Shown: positions 7,521-16,787, numbered from the stretch's first letter. The stretch: DNA of 64,000 bases from Variovorax sp. S12S4 (GCF_023195515.1 NZ_JALPKR020000002.1:868001-932000), one strand, 5' to 3'. Notes: generated by a model from the letters alone, not told the origin. Program-made: numbers and translations.

Positions 7521-9370
7521 CCACGATCCGATACCGTCCGCTGGCGTTCGGCGTTACCCGCGCAGTGCTGCGCGAAGGCGCGCCGGGCACGCAGTACCTG
7601 CGCGCCGAAACAGAGCTCGGCCCTTATCGCGACCGCATGACCGACCGCCTGGCGCACTGGGCCGAAGCGGCGCCCGAGCGCACCTTCATCGCCCGCCGCG
7701 AGCGGCTGGCCGACGGCAGCACCGGCGATTGGCAGCGCGTGAGCTACGCCGAGGCGCTGCAGAAGGCCCGCAGCATCGGCCAGGCCCTGCTCGATCGCGG
7801 CCTGAGCCCGGACCGCCCGGTCGCGATCCTCAGCGAGAACAGCATCGAACACGCGCTGCTGGCCCTGGGCTGCCTCTATGCCGGCGTGCCGTATTGCCCC
7901 GTGTCGCCGCCCTACTCCCTGGTGAGCCAGGACTTCGAAAAGCTGCGCCACGTGCTGGAGACGCTCACGCCCGGCCTCGTGTTCGCCGCCGACGCCGCGC
8001 GCTATGCCCGCGCCATCCAGGCCGTGGTGCCGGCCGACACCGAAGTCGTCCTCGCCGAAGGCCAGCTCGAAGGCCGCGCCACCACCAGCCTGGACGCACT
8101 CGCCGCCACGCCCGCAACACCGGCCATCGACGCCGCGATGCGCGCCACCGGGCCGGACACCATCACCAAGTTTCTCTTCACCTCGGGCTCCACCAAGATG
8201 CCCAAGGCGGTGATCAACACGCACCGCATGTGGTGCGCCAACCAGCAGCAGCTGCGGCAATCGATTCCCGCGCTCGGCGAGGAGCCGCCGGTGCTGGTCG
8301 ACTGGCTGCCGTGGAACCACACCTTCGGCGGCAACCACAACGTGGGCATCGTGCTGGACAACGGCGGCACGCTCTACATCGACGACGGCAAGCCCACTCC
8401 CGGCGGCATGGCCGAGACGCTGCGCAACCTGCGCGAGATCGCGCCCACCATCTACTTCAACGTGCCGACCGGCTTCGAGGCCATTGCGCACGCGATGGAA
8501 ACCGATGCGGTGCTGCGCCGCAACCTGCTGTCGCGCGTGAAGATGTTCTTCTATTCCGGCGCGGCGCTCGCGCAGCCCATCTGGGACAGCCTGCACCGCA
8601 CGCAAGAAGCCGAAGTGGGCGAGCGCATCGTCATGGGCACGGGCCTGGGCATGACCGAGTCGGGCCCATTCGCGCTGTATGTCACCGGCCCCGAGGTCAA
8701 GTCGGGCGACATCGGCCTGCCCGCGGCGGGCATCGAACTCAAGCTGATCCAGGTCGATGGCAAGACCGAGGTGCGCTACCGCGGCCCCAACATCACGCCC
8801 GGCTATTGGCGTGCGCCAGAGGCCACGGCGGAGGCGCTGGACGAAGAGGGCTTCTTCTGCACCGGCGACGCGGTGAAGTGGATCGACGAGAACAACATCC
8901 ACCGCGGCTTGCGCTTCGACGGCCGCATTGCCGAGGATTTCAAGCTGGCCACCGGCACCTTCGTGAGCGTGGGCCCGCTGCGCGCAAAGATCATCGCGGC
9001 CGGTGCACCCTATGTGCAAGACGCGGTGCTGACCGGCATCAACCTCAAGGAAGTCGGTGCGCTGATTTTCCCCACGCAGAAGGTGCGCGAGCTCGCCGGC
9101 CTGCCGGCAGACGCAACGATGCAGCAGGTGCTCGAAAGCGCGCCGGTGCAGGCGCACTTCCAGCAGGTTGCCAACGAACTGGCGGCCATGGGCACCGGCA
9201 GCGCCAATCGCATTGCGCGGCTGCACCTGATGGCCGAGCCGCCTTCCATCGACAAGGGCGAAGTGACCGACAAGGGCTCCATCAACCAGCGTGCCGTACT
9301 CAAGCACCGCGCCCACCTGGTCGAGGCGCTGCATGCCGACACCCTGCCCTTCACCCTGAAGCCCCGCTGA
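7517..9370 (+). CDS. Feruloyl-CoA synthase-like acyl-CoA ligase
   Basis: A 617-residue AMP-forming ligase of the ANL superfamily. The P-loop-like A3 motif is LFTSGSTKMPKAVINTH near residue 220, followed by WLPWNHTFGGNHN, FYSGAALAQPIWD, GLGMTESGP (A5) and FCTGDAVKW (A7). The unusual KMPK version of A3 and the WNHTFGGNHN motif are typical of feruloyl-CoA synthases, which activate hydroxycinnamates with ATP and CoA. The ATG overlaps the preceding stop (ATGA at 7517). The rest of the operon can oxidise the side chain, but no vanillin dehydrogenase is present, so the substrate may be another phenylpropanoid or arylalkanoate. Confidence 0.88.
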   Translation: MTTIRYRPLAFGVTRAVLREGAPGTQYLRAETELGPYRDRMTDRLAHWAEAAPERTFIARRERLADGSTGDWQRVSYAEALQKARSIGQALLDRGLSPDRPVAILSENSIEHALLALGCLYAGVPYCPVSPPYSLVSQDFEKLRHVLETLTPGLVFAADAARYARAIQAVVPADTEVVLAEGQLEGRATTSLDALAATPATPAIDAAMRATGPDTITKFLFTSGSTKMPKAVINTHRMWCANQQQLRQSIPALGEEPPVLVDWLPWNHTFGGNHNVGIVLDNGGTLYIDDGKPTPGGMAETLRNLREIAPTIYFNVPTGFEAIAHAMETDAVLRRNLLSRVKMFFYSGAALAQPIWDSLHRTQEAEVGERIVMGTGLGMTESGPFALYVTGPEVKSGDIGLPAAGIELKLIQVDGKTEVRYRGPNITPGYWRAPEATAEALDEEGFFCTGDAVKWIDENNIHRGLRFDGRIAEDFKLATGTFVSVGPLRAKIIAAGAPYVQDAVLTGINLKEVGALIFPTQKVRELAGLPADATMQQVLESAPVQAHFQQVANELAAMGTGSANRIARLHLMAEPPSIDKGEVTDKGSINQRAVLKHRAHLVEALHADTLPFTLKPR

Positions 9371-9393
9371 CCCACATCCAGGAGACACACACC

Positions 9394-10158
9394 ATGAAGA
9401 TCGAAGGACAAGCAGCACTCGTCACCGGCGGCGCATCGGGCCTCGGTGAAGCCACCGCGCGCGAACTCTCGCGGCTGGGCGCCAAGGTGGCCGTGCTCGA
9501 CCGCAATGCGGAGCTCGCCGAAAAGGTGGCTTCGGAGATCGGTGGCGTGGCGTGTGTCTGCGACATCACCGACACCGAGAGCGTCAATGCCGCGCTCGAC
9601 AAGGCCGCGGCGGCGCACGGCCCCGCGCGCATTCTCATGAACGTGGCCGGCATCGGCAGCGCGAAGCGCATCGTCGGCAAGGACGGCAACCCGGCGCCGC
9701 TCGAAGACTTCGTGCGCGTGGTCAATATCAACTTGATCGGCGGCTACAACATGGCGCGCCTGTTCGCAGCGCGCTGCGCCAAGCTCGATGCGCTCGACAA
9801 CGGCGAAAAGGGTGTGATGCTCTTTACCGCGTCGGTGGCGGCCTTCGACGGCCAGGTGGGCCAGCAGGCCTACAGCGCATCGAAGGGCGGCCTGGTCGGC
9901 ATGACGCTGCCGATGGCGCGCGACCTGGCGCAGCACGCCATTCGCGTGTGCACCGTGGCGCCGGGCCTCTTTGCCACGCCGCTCCTGATGGAGCTGCCCG
10001 AAGCCGTGCAGCAATCGCTGGCTGCATCTATTCCGTTTCCGCCGCGCCTGGGCAAGCCTTCGGAATTCGCCGAGCTGGCCTGCCACATCGTGACCAACGG
10101 GCATTTGAACGGCGAAGTGATTCGCCTCGACGGCGCCTTGCGCATGGCGCCGCGCTGA
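9394..10158 (+). CDS. Short-chain dehydrogenase (3-hydroxyacyl-CoA dehydrogenase type)
   Basis: A 254-residue SDR with the nucleotide motif TGGASGLGEA at residues 10-19, NVAGIG, and the catalytic YSASKGG (Tyr/Lys). The sequence resembles the HSD17B10-like 3-hydroxyacyl-CoA dehydrogenases (ends HLNGEVIRLDGALRMAPR). An AGGAGAC ribosome site precedes the ATG at 9394, 23 bp after the ligase. It would oxidise the 3-hydroxyacyl-CoA formed by the crotonase in a beta-oxidation-like shortening of the side chain. Confidence 0.87.
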   Translation: MKIEGQAALVTGGASGLGEATARELSRLGAKVAVLDRNAELAEKVASEIGGVACVCDITDTESVNAALDKAAAAHGPARILMNVAGIGSAKRIVGKDGNPAPLEDFVRVVNINLIGGYNMARLFAARCAKLDALDNGEKGVMLFTASVAAFDGQVGQQAYSASKGGLVGMTLPMARDLAQHAIRVCTVAPGLFATPLLMELPEAVQQSLAASIPFPPRLGKPSEFAELACHIVTNGHLNGEVIRLDGALRMAPR

Positions 10159-10193
10159 TTCCAGCCCCTCGAAAAAATACAGGAGACAAGACC

Positions 10194-11183
10194 ATGACCA
10201 ATCGACGTCAGTTCGTGACAGCACTCGGCGGCGCAGCCGCATTCGGCGCCCTGCATCCGCTTGCCGCACTCGCCCAAGCCGTGCAGCAAGCAAAGATCTA
10301 CTACGGCTTTCCGGCCGGCAGCGCGGGCGACAGCGTGGCCCGGCGCGTGGCCGAGAAGCTCGGCGATACGCCGTTCTCGAAGACCAATGCTGTGGTCGAG
10401 AACAAGCCCGGCGCCGGCGGTCGCATTGCGCTCGAAACGCTCAAGACTTCGGTAGCCGACGGCTCGGTGCTGTGCCTCGCGCAGGCCTCCGCGCTGTCGA
10501 CCTACCCGCACATCTATACCAAGCTGAGCTACGGCCTTGCCGATTTCGCGCCCGTTTCCATCGGCGCCGTCATGACGCACGGCCTGGCGGTCGGACCGAT
10601 GGTGCCGGCCACTGTGAAGACGCTGAAAGACTACATCGCCTGGGCCAAGGCCAACCCCGGCCAGGCCAGCTATGGCTCGCCGGGCGCGGGCTCGACGCCG
10701 CACTTCCTCGGTGCGCTGCTCGGCCTGAACAGCGGCACCGACCTGCGCCACATTCCCTACCGCGGCTCACTGCCCGCCATCAACGACGTGGTGGGCGGGC
10801 AGATCGCATCGAGCATGACGCCGGTGGGCGACTACCTGCCCTTCGCCAAGGCCGGCAAGCTGCGCGTGCTCGCCACCTCGGGTGCGCAGCGCGTGGCCTA
10901 CCTGCCCGACGTGCCCACCTTCGTCGAGCAGGGCTTTCCGGAAATTGTGGCCGACGAATGGTTCGGCTTTTTCGTGCCCGCCAAGACGCCGGCCAGCGTC
11001 GTCGCCGCCGCCAGCACCGCGATCCAGGCTGCCCTCAAGGACAAGACCGTGGCCGATGGCCTGCTGTCGGTCGGCCTCATCGCGCACGGCTCCTCACCCG
11101 AAGACATGAAGAAATCGCTTCAGTCCGAATACGAACGCTGGGGCCCGCTGGTCAAGAAGATCGGCTTCACCGCCGAATCCTGA
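10194..11183 (+). CDS. Bug-family periplasmic solute-binding protein
   Basis: A 329-residue tripartite-tricarboxylate-transporter-type receptor (Bug/TctC). The N-terminus has a Tat-like signal (NRRQFVTALGGAAAFGAL) ending near AALA. Hallmark segments follow: YYGFPAGSAGDSVARRVAEKLG, VENKPGAGGRIALETLK, YGSPGAGSTPH, and VPTFVEQGFPE. A ribosome site AGGAGACAAG precedes the ATG. No TctAB membrane genes are adjacent, as is usual for orphan Bug proteins of Comamonadaceae. Position inside the operon implies binding of an aromatic or aliphatic acid related to the pathway; the ligand is unknown. Confidence 0.9.
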   Translation: MTNRRQFVTALGGAAAFGALHPLAALAQAVQQAKIYYGFPAGSAGDSVARRVAEKLGDTPFSKTNAVVENKPGAGGRIALETLKTSVADGSVLCLAQASALSTYPHIYTKLSYGLADFAPVSIGAVMTHGLAVGPMVPATVKTLKDYIAWAKANPGQASYGSPGAGSTPHFLGALLGLNSGTDLRHIPYRGSLPAINDVVGGQIASSMTPVGDYLPFAKAGKLRVLATSGAQRVAYLPDVPTFVEQGFPEIVADEWFGFFVPAKTPASVVAAASTAIQAALKDKTVADGLLSVGLIAHGSSPEDMKKSLQSEYERWGPLVKKIGFTAES

Positions 11184-11204
11184 TCCTCTGTTCCTGATAT
11201 CTCG

Positions 11205-12956
11205 ATGGATTACCGCCCCCGCCCCGAAGACAGCCGATTCATCCTGAACGCGGTGCTCGATGCGCCTGTGCGGCTGGGCGCGCTCGCGCCCTTTGCCGAA
11301 GTCGACGAGGCGCTGCAGGCCCAGGTGCTGGAGGAAGCCGCCCGCTTCGTGGCCGAGGCGGTGGCGCCATCGAACCGGGGTGGAGACGAGATCGGCTGCC
11401 GTTTCAGCCAAGGCGAAGTCACCACGCCGCCAGGCTTTCGCGAGGCCTACCGGGCACTGGTCGACGGCGGCTGGCCCAGCCTTTCGGCGGCGCCGGAAGA
11501 CGGAGGCCAAGGTTTGCCGACCGTGCTCGAAGCCGTCCTCTTCGAATGGCTGAGCGCGGCAAACCACGGGTTCACCATGGCACCCGGGCTTCTGCACGGC
11601 GCCTATGCCTGCCTCAAGCACCACGGCAGCGACGAACTGAAGGCCCGCTACCTTTCGAAGATCGCCACCGGCGAATGGCTCGCCACCATGTGCCTGACCG
11701 AAGCCCACGCAGGCAGCGACCTGGGCCAGGTGCGCACGCGCGCCGTGCCGCAGGCCGACGGCAGCTTTCGCGTGAGCGGCGGCAAGATCTTCATTTCAGG
11801 CGGTGAGCACGACCTGACGCCGAACATCGTGCACCTGGTGCTCTGCCGCTTGCCCGATGCGCCCGCCGGGCCCAAGGGCCTGTCGCTGGTGTTGGTGCCC
11901 AAGCAGCTGGAAGACGGCACGCGCAACGCGGTGCACTGCGAACGGATCGAAGAAAAAATGGGCCTGCACGGCAGCCCGACCTGCGTCATGCGCTTCGACG
12001 GAGCCACGGGCTGGCTGGTCGGCGAGGCGGGCCGCGGCCTGGCCGCGATGTTCGTGATGATGAACGCGGCGCGCCTGCATGTGGCGCTGCAGGGCGTCGG
12101 CCTGCTCGATGCCGCCTGGCAGAAGGCCGACGCCTACGCCGCGGAGCGCCGCCAGATGCGCGCGCCCGGCACAGTGCCCGCAAGCCGAGGCAGCGAAGCC
12201 GCCGACCTGATCGCCGAACATCCAGCCATCCGGCGCATTCTGGATACGCAACGCGCCTGGGTCGAAGCCGGGCGCACGCTCGCCTACCGCACCGCGCTGA
12301 TGCTCGACGTGGCCATGCACGATGCCAACGCCAAGGCGCGCGACCGCGCGCAGCGCTGGTGCTCGCTGGTCACCCCGGTCCTGAAGGCCGCCTGCACGCA
12401 GCAGGCATTCCATGGCGCGAGCGAATGCCTCCAGGTGTTCGGCGGCCACGGCTATGTGCGCGAATGGGGCATCGAGCAGATCGTGCGCGATGCACGCGTC
12501 ACCATGATCTACGAGGGCACCAACGAGATCCAGGCGATCGACCTGCTGGTGCGCAAGGTGCTGCCCGACGCCGGCGCCGCCATGTCGGCCGTGCTGCTCG
12601 AACTGCGCGACACGCTCGACGCCTCTCGGGAGGCCGATGCCGACGTGCAGCGGCGGCTCGCGCAGCTGCGCTACCTGGGCACCACCATTGCCATGGCCGC
12701 GCATGCCAACCCCGTGCTGCCCTATGAAGTGGCCGACGACTACCTGCGCGTGGTGATGCTCACCCTGATGGCCTGGGCCTGGGCGCGCATCGATGCGGCC
12801 GAGACACCCGATGCGGAACGCGCCGCCAGGGCCGGCCCCGCCGCGGCATTCCGGCGCTGGGTGCTGCCCGAGTTCGAAATGCGGCTGGGCATCGTCAAGC
12901 GCGCCTGCGAAGGCGTTGCCATGTCGCACGACGCTGCAAAAACCTCCGGTACTTAA
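11205..12956 (+). CDS. Acyl-CoA dehydrogenase
   Basis: A 583-residue FAD-dependent acyl-CoA dehydrogenase of the long form carrying an extra C-terminal domain. FAD/substrate signatures are MCLTEAHAGSDLGQVRTRA near residue 164 and KIFISGGEHDL. The catalytic-loop region MIYEGTNEIQAIDLLVRK lies near residue 440 with the Glu in place, followed by about 130 residues of extra helical domain. It is 21 bp after the Bug gene. In context it would introduce the alpha-beta double bond of an arylpropionyl-CoA before hydration, so the operon could handle saturated side chains as well as cinnamates. Confidence 0.9.
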   Translation: MDYRPRPEDSRFILNAVLDAPVRLGALAPFAEVDEALQAQVLEEAARFVAEAVAPSNRGGDEIGCRFSQGEVTTPPGFREAYRALVDGGWPSLSAAPEDGGQGLPTVLEAVLFEWLSAANHGFTMAPGLLHGAYACLKHHGSDELKARYLSKIATGEWLATMCLTEAHAGSDLGQVRTRAVPQADGSFRVSGGKIFISGGEHDLTPNIVHLVLCRLPDAPAGPKGLSLVLVPKQLEDGTRNAVHCERIEEKMGLHGSPTCVMRFDGATGWLVGEAGRGLAAMFVMMNAARLHVALQGVGLLDAAWQKADAYAAERRQMRAPGTVPASRGSEAADLIAEHPAIRRILDTQRAWVEAGRTLAYRTALMLDVAMHDANAKARDRAQRWCSLVTPVLKAACTQQAFHGASECLQVFGGHGYVREWGIEQIVRDARVTMIYEGTNEIQAIDLLVRKVLPDAGAAMSAVLLELRDTLDASREADADVQRRLAQLRYLGTTIAMAAHANPVLPYEVADDYLRVVMLTLMAWAWARIDAAETPDAERAARAGPAAAFRRWVLPEFEMRLGIVKRACEGVAMSHDAAKTSGT

Positions 12957-13002
12957 AGCTGACGGAACCCCGACTGGGCCGGCCGCGGGTTACGCTCGGG
13001 CC

Positions 13003-13494
13003 ATGCCTCGTCCATCCAAAAACAGTTCCGCCAAGGCAGAGCCGGCAGCGCCTGGCAACGGCAAGTCCGACCGGCTCGACGCCCGCATGCTCGAAGCCCT
13101 GGTCGGCTATAACGCGCGCCGCGCCTGGCTGATCATCAGCGGCGTATTCGCCGAACGCATGGCGCCCTACGGACTCAAGCAGATCGACTTTTCGGTGCTC
13201 TCGCTGCTGGCGCACAACCCGGGCGCCACGTCGCGCCAGCTGTGCAACACGCTCGACATACTGCCGCCCAACCTGGTGAGCCTGGTGGCCACGCTGGACA
13301 GCCGCGGACTCATCGAGCGCAAGCCGCATCCGCACGACGGCCGCGCCGTCGGCCTGCATCTCACCGAAGCGGGCGACAAGCTGATCCGCGAGGCCGAGCA
13401 GACGGTGATGCAGCTCGAGGCCGATGCCAGCGCACGGCTCACAGCGCGCGAGCGCGAAACGCTGATCCGGCTGCTGCAGAAGATCTACCTGTAG
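13003..13494 (+). CDS. MarR-family transcriptional regulator of the aromatic operon
   Basis: A 163-residue MarR protein. The winged helix is visible as QIDFSVLSLLAHNPGATSRQLCNTLDILPPN (two helices), then LVATLDSRGLIERKPHPHDGRAVGLHLTEAG, the DxR wing motif. A Lys/Ala-rich N-terminal extension of about 25 residues precedes the domain. The start is 46 bp after the acyl-CoA dehydrogenase. CoA-thioester-responsive MarR repressors are known to govern hydroxycinnamate operons, and an inverted repeat over the operon promoter at 6702-6724 is its likely target. Confidence 0.87.
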   Translation: MPRPSKNSSAKAEPAAPGNGKSDRLDARMLEALVGYNARRAWLIISGVFAERMAPYGLKQIDFSVLSLLAHNPGATSRQLCNTLDILPPNLVSLVATLDSRGLIERKPHPHDGRAVGLHLTEAGDKLIREAEQTVMQLEADASARLTARERETLIRLLQKIYL

Positions 13495-13518
13495 CCCTCC
13501 GCCTCCGGGGAGCTGCAG

Positions 13519-14181
13519 CTAGAGGCCGCGCTCCACCATGTCGATCAGGCGCTGCCCGAGCGCGTGGGCCGCTTCGGCGCCAATGCCTTTCAGCGGCCCG
13601 TCGATGATCAGCAGTGCCAGCCCGTGCACGGCCGACCAGGCCAGGTACTCGGCATCAGGCCGGCGCGAAGCCTCGAGCGCGCCCGCCTCCACGAGCCGGT
13701 CGATCGCGGCGCCCAGCAGCTGAAACGGCCCCATCCCGCTGGCGCCCACGCTCGCCGGGCCCACCTCGCCTTCGGCATCTTCGGACGAGACCACGAAAGC
13801 CGTGCGAAAAAGCCCCGGCTCGGCCTGCGCGAAACGCAGGTAGGCCGTGCCGATGGCCCGCACCTGCGCCCGCGCGAAGTCCAGCGGCGGCTGTTCGCGG
13901 GGCAGCACCGCCAGTTCCTTTTCCATGGAGACGGCGGCCGCCGAGAGCGCGGCCGCCCGCACCGCCAGCAGCAGTTCCCGCCGGCTTGCAAAGTGCCTGT
14001 ACGCCGCGTTGGGCACCACGCCCGCGCGCCGCGTCACCTCGCGCAGCGCCACCGCATCGGGGCCGCCGTCGCGCGCCAGCTCCACGCCCGCTTCGAGCAG
14101 CGCCCGTCGCAAGTCGCCATGCCGGTAGGTACTTCGGGCGGCAGGCGGAACGGGGGCGGGCGGAACGACGGGGGGGCTCAT
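13519..14181 (-). CDS. TetR-family regulator with WHG-type C-terminal domain
   Basis: A 220-residue TetR protein. The N-terminal HTH is YRHGDLRRALLEAGVELA through LREVTRRAGVVPNAAYRHF (residues 20-70), and the C-terminal ligand domain has the W...HG signature LAWSAVHGLALLIIDGPL. The ATG at 14181 (MSPPVVPPAP) was chosen because in-frame ATGs at 14193 and 14208 fall on the operator repeat. It is divergent from the VOC/MFS genes across 126 bp that hold two copies of a 13-bp palindrome, which argues for autoregulation and control of the exporter. Confidence 0.85.
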   Translation of the reverse strand: MSPPVVPPAPVPPAARSTYRHGDLRRALLEAGVELARDGGPDAVALREVTRRAGVVPNAAYRHFASRRELLLAVRAAALSAAAVSMEKELAVLPREQPPLDFARAQVRAIGTAYLRFAQAEPGLFRTAFVVSSEDAEGEVGPASVGASGMGPFQLLGAAIDRLVEAGALEASRRPDAEYLAWSAVHGLALLIIDGPLKGIGAEAAHALGQRLIDMVERGL

Positions 14182-14194
14182 CGGAATCTCCATG

Positions 14195-14239
14195 TGGACA
14201 GTGTCCATTATGTCTGCTATTCTTTGTGGACGGTGTACA
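14195..14239. promoter_or_regulatory. Two TetR-type operators, 32 bp apart
   Basis: TGGACAGTGTCCA (14195-14207) is a perfect inverted repeat about a central G. A second copy, TGGACGGTGTACA (14227-14239), differs at two positions. The 32-bp spacing is about three helical turns, placing both dimers on the same face. The pair sits immediately upstream of the tetR start and 69 bp before the divergent VOC gene. Confidence 0.7.
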
Positions 14240-14307
14240 CAAACTAGGTATTCCGTATTCGCGCAGGTCTTCTGCGCACCCTTTCTCCTCAGTCCAAAGG
14301 ATCTGCC

Positions 14308-14742
14308 ATGAAAGTCCAGTCTTATCTGTCGTTCGAAGGCCGCTGCGACGAAGCCATCGCGTTCTACAAGAAGGCGCTCGGCGCCGAAGTCGTGCAGCTC
14401 ATGCGCTACAGCGATGCGCCCGAAATGCCGGCGGGCGAAGCCGAAGCAGGTTGCGCCGGCGGCATGCCCGCCGCCGACAAGGTGATGCATTCCGTCTTGC
14501 GCATCGGCGAAACCGAGCTGATGGCTTCCGACGGACGGTGTTCCGGTCAGGCGGAATTCAAGGGCATCATGCTCGCCCTCAGCGCCAGCACAGACGCCGA
14601 GGCGCGCCAATGGTTCGACGCGCTGGCCGATGGCGGCCAGGTGATGCAGCCGCTGACGCCGACGTTTTTCAGCTCCAGCTTCGGCATGCTCACCGACCGC
14701 TTCGGCATCGGCTGGATGCTGGTGGTGGACTCACAAAAGTAA
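14308..14742 (+). CDS. VOC-fold protein, PhnB/YjdN-like
   Basis: A 144-residue vicinal-oxygen-chelate protein of the PhnB-like group (MKVQSYLSFEGRCDEAIAFY start, ADKVMHSVLRIGETELMASD core, TDRFGIGWML end). Such proteins resemble glyoxalase/bleomycin-resistance folds, but members have no settled enzymatic role. A good ribosome site (AAAGGATCTGCC) precedes the ATG. It is first in a probable operon with a second VOC protein, an MFS exporter and a DUF1428 protein, all downstream of the TetR operators. Confidence 0.85.
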   Translation: MKVQSYLSFEGRCDEAIAFYKKALGAEVVQLMRYSDAPEMPAGEAEAGCAGGMPAADKVMHSVLRIGETELMASDGRCSGQAEFKGIMLALSASTDAEARQWFDALADGGQVMQPLTPTFFSSSFGMLTDRFGIGWMLVVDSQK

Positions 14743-14760
14743 CCGCCGAAAGGAAACACC

Positions 14761-15180
14761 ATGTCTCCCATCCACGCTTACCTCACGTTCGACGGCAATG
14801 CAGCCGAAGCCATGCGCTTCTACGAGAAGACGCTCGGCGGCACCATGCAGATGATGATGACCATCGGCGAAGCGCCCGATACCGGGCAGATGCCGGACGA
14901 CGTCAAGAAGCGCATCATGCATGCGTCCCTTGCCTACGGCGACGGCATGCTCATGGCCTCCGACACCATGCCCGGACAGACCTACGAAGGCATGAAGGGC
15001 TTCGGCGTTGCGCTGACGCTCGAGACCGTTGCCGAAGCGCGCCGCGTGTTCGACGCCTTCGCCGAAGGTGGCACCGTCTCCATGCCTTTCGAGAAAACCT
15101 TCTGGGTCGAAGGCTTCGGCATGGTGACCGACCGCTTCGGCACGCCGTGGCTCATCAACGGCGGCAAGCCGCTGGTCTGA
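14761..15180 (+). CDS. Second VOC-fold protein, PhnB-like paralog
   Basis: A 139-residue VOC protein paralogous to its upstream neighbour (shared layout: YLTFDGNAAEAMRFYEKTLGG, IMHASLAYGDGMLMASDTM, FGMVTDRFGTPWLING). It starts 18 bp after the first VOC stop with a GAAAGGAAAC ribosome site. The two probably arose by tandem duplication and may form a heterodimer. Function unknown; sequestration or modification of a small toxic compound exported by the adjacent MFS pump is possible but unproven. Confidence 0.85.
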   Translation: MSPIHAYLTFDGNAAEAMRFYEKTLGGTMQMMMTIGEAPDTGQMPDDVKKRIMHASLAYGDGMLMASDTMPGQTYEGMKGFGVALTLETVAEARRVFDAFAEGGTVSMPFEKTFWVEGFGMVTDRFGTPWLINGGKPLV

Positions 15181-15217
15181 ATCCGCGTCACTCGCAAGCT
15201 GCAGGGAATCACTCTTC

Positions 15218-16723
15218 ATGACCGACACACTCGACAACAACCGCAAGCGCTGGCTCGCATTGATGGTGCTGTGCCTTGGCGTGCTGATGATCGTGCTCGA
15301 CACCACGATCGTGAACGTGGCGCTGCCTTCGATCCGCACCGACCTGGGCTTTACCGAGACCTCGCTGGTCTGGGTGGTGAACGCCTACATGCTGACCTTC
15401 GGCGGCTTCCTGCTGCTGGGCGGGCGGCTCGGCGACCTGTATGGGCACCGCAGGCTCTTCCTCATCGGCCTTGTGCTCTTCACGCTTGCGTCGCTGGCCT
15501 GCGGCATTGCCAATTCGCAAGGCGTGCTGATTGCGGCGCGCGCGGTGCAGGGGCTGGGCGGCGCGGTGGTTTCGGCCGTCTCGCTCTCGCTGATCATGAA
15601 CCTGTTCACCGAACCGGCCGACCGCGCGAAGGCGATGGGCGTGTACGGCTTCGTTTGCGCGGGCGGCGGCAGTATCGGCGTGCTGCTGGGCGGCCTGCTC
15701 ACGAGCTCGCTGAGCTGGCACTGGATCTTTCTGGTGAACCTGCCGATCGGCGTGGCGGTGTATGCGCTGTGCGTGGCGCTGCTGCCCAACGCGCGCGGCC
15801 AGGCGCACGGCGAAAAGCTCGACGTGGCGGGCGCCGTCACCGTCACGCTGTCGCTCATGCTCGCGGTCTACGGCGTGGTCAACGGCAACGAAGCCGGCTG
15901 GGGCTCCACGCAAACGCTGGGCCTGCTCGGCGCTGCGGTGGTGCTGCTCGCGATCTTCATCACCATCGAGGCACGCGTGCAGCATCCGCTGATGCCGCTG
16001 GGCCTCTTTCGCCTGCGCAGCGTGTCGGTCGCCAACGTGGTGGGCGTGCTGTGGGCGGCGGCAATGTTCGCGTGGTTCTTCATTTCCGCGCTCTACATGC
16101 AGCTGGTGCTGAACTACACGCCGATGCAGATCGGCCTCGCCTTCCTGCCGGCCAACATCATCATGGCGGTGTTCTCGCTCGGCCTCTCGGCCAGGCTGGT
16201 GATGCGCTTCGGCATCCGCAAGCCGCTTGCGGCCGGGCTCTGGCTCGCGGCCATCGGTCTTGCGCTCTTCGCGCGTGCGCCGGTCAACGGCAGCTTCGTC
16301 GTGGACGTGCTGCCCGGGATGATGCTGCTCGGCCTGGGCGCGGGCATGGCATTCAACCCGGTGCTGCTCGCGGCCATGAGCGAGGTCGACCCGGCCGATT
16401 CGGGCCTGGCCTCGGGCGTGGTGAACACCGCCTTCATGATGGGCGGCGCACTCGGCCTTGCCGTGCTGGCCAGTGCCGCCGCGGCGCGCACCGGCTCCAT
16501 GCAGGCAGCCGGGGCGCAGTTGCCTCTTGCCCTCACCGGCGGCTACAACCTTGCGTTTCTTGTCGGCGCCGTGTTTGCGGCGCTGGCGGGATTGCTCGGG
16601 GCATTGCTGCTTCGCACCGCATCTCCGGGGTCGACTCAGAACGACAAGAACAACAGCAACAACATCAACAACGAAGAGGCCGCGGCATCCGCAAGCACGG
16701 CAAACCGTGCGGCGGCATCTTGA
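15218..16723 (+). CDS. DHA2-family MFS drug exporter
   Basis: A 501-residue, roughly 14-segment EmrB/QacA-type transporter. Motif D1 is seen in VLMIVLDTTIVNVALPSI, motif A in GGRLGDLYGHRRLFL, and the antiporter motif C region in YGFVCAGGGSIGVLLGG. The polar C-terminal tail (NDKNNSNNINNEEAA) is Asn-rich. It follows the second VOC gene by 37 bp. Under TetR control it would export a toxic small molecule by proton antiport. Confidence 0.92.
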   Translation: MTDTLDNNRKRWLALMVLCLGVLMIVLDTTIVNVALPSIRTDLGFTETSLVWVVNAYMLTFGGFLLLGGRLGDLYGHRRLFLIGLVLFTLASLACGIANSQGVLIAARAVQGLGGAVVSAVSLSLIMNLFTEPADRAKAMGVYGFVCAGGGSIGVLLGGLLTSSLSWHWIFLVNLPIGVAVYALCVALLPNARGQAHGEKLDVAGAVTVTLSLMLAVYGVVNGNEAGWGSTQTLGLLGAAVVLLAIFITIEARVQHPLMPLGLFRLRSVSVANVVGVLWAAAMFAWFFISALYMQLVLNYTPMQIGLAFLPANIIMAVFSLGLSARLVMRFGIRKPLAAGLWLAAIGLALFARAPVNGSFVVDVLPGMMLLGLGAGMAFNPVLLAAMSEVDPADSGLASGVVNTAFMMGGALGLAVLASAAAARTGSMQAAGAQLPLALTGGYNLAFLVGAVFAALAGLLGALLLRTASPGSTQNDKNNSNNINNEEAAASASTANRAAAS

Positions 16724-16787
16724 GGGCACGCCCGTTCGGCGGCCCGCTTTTCTTTTCTACTTTCCTTTTCTTTCAAGGAGACTTCCA

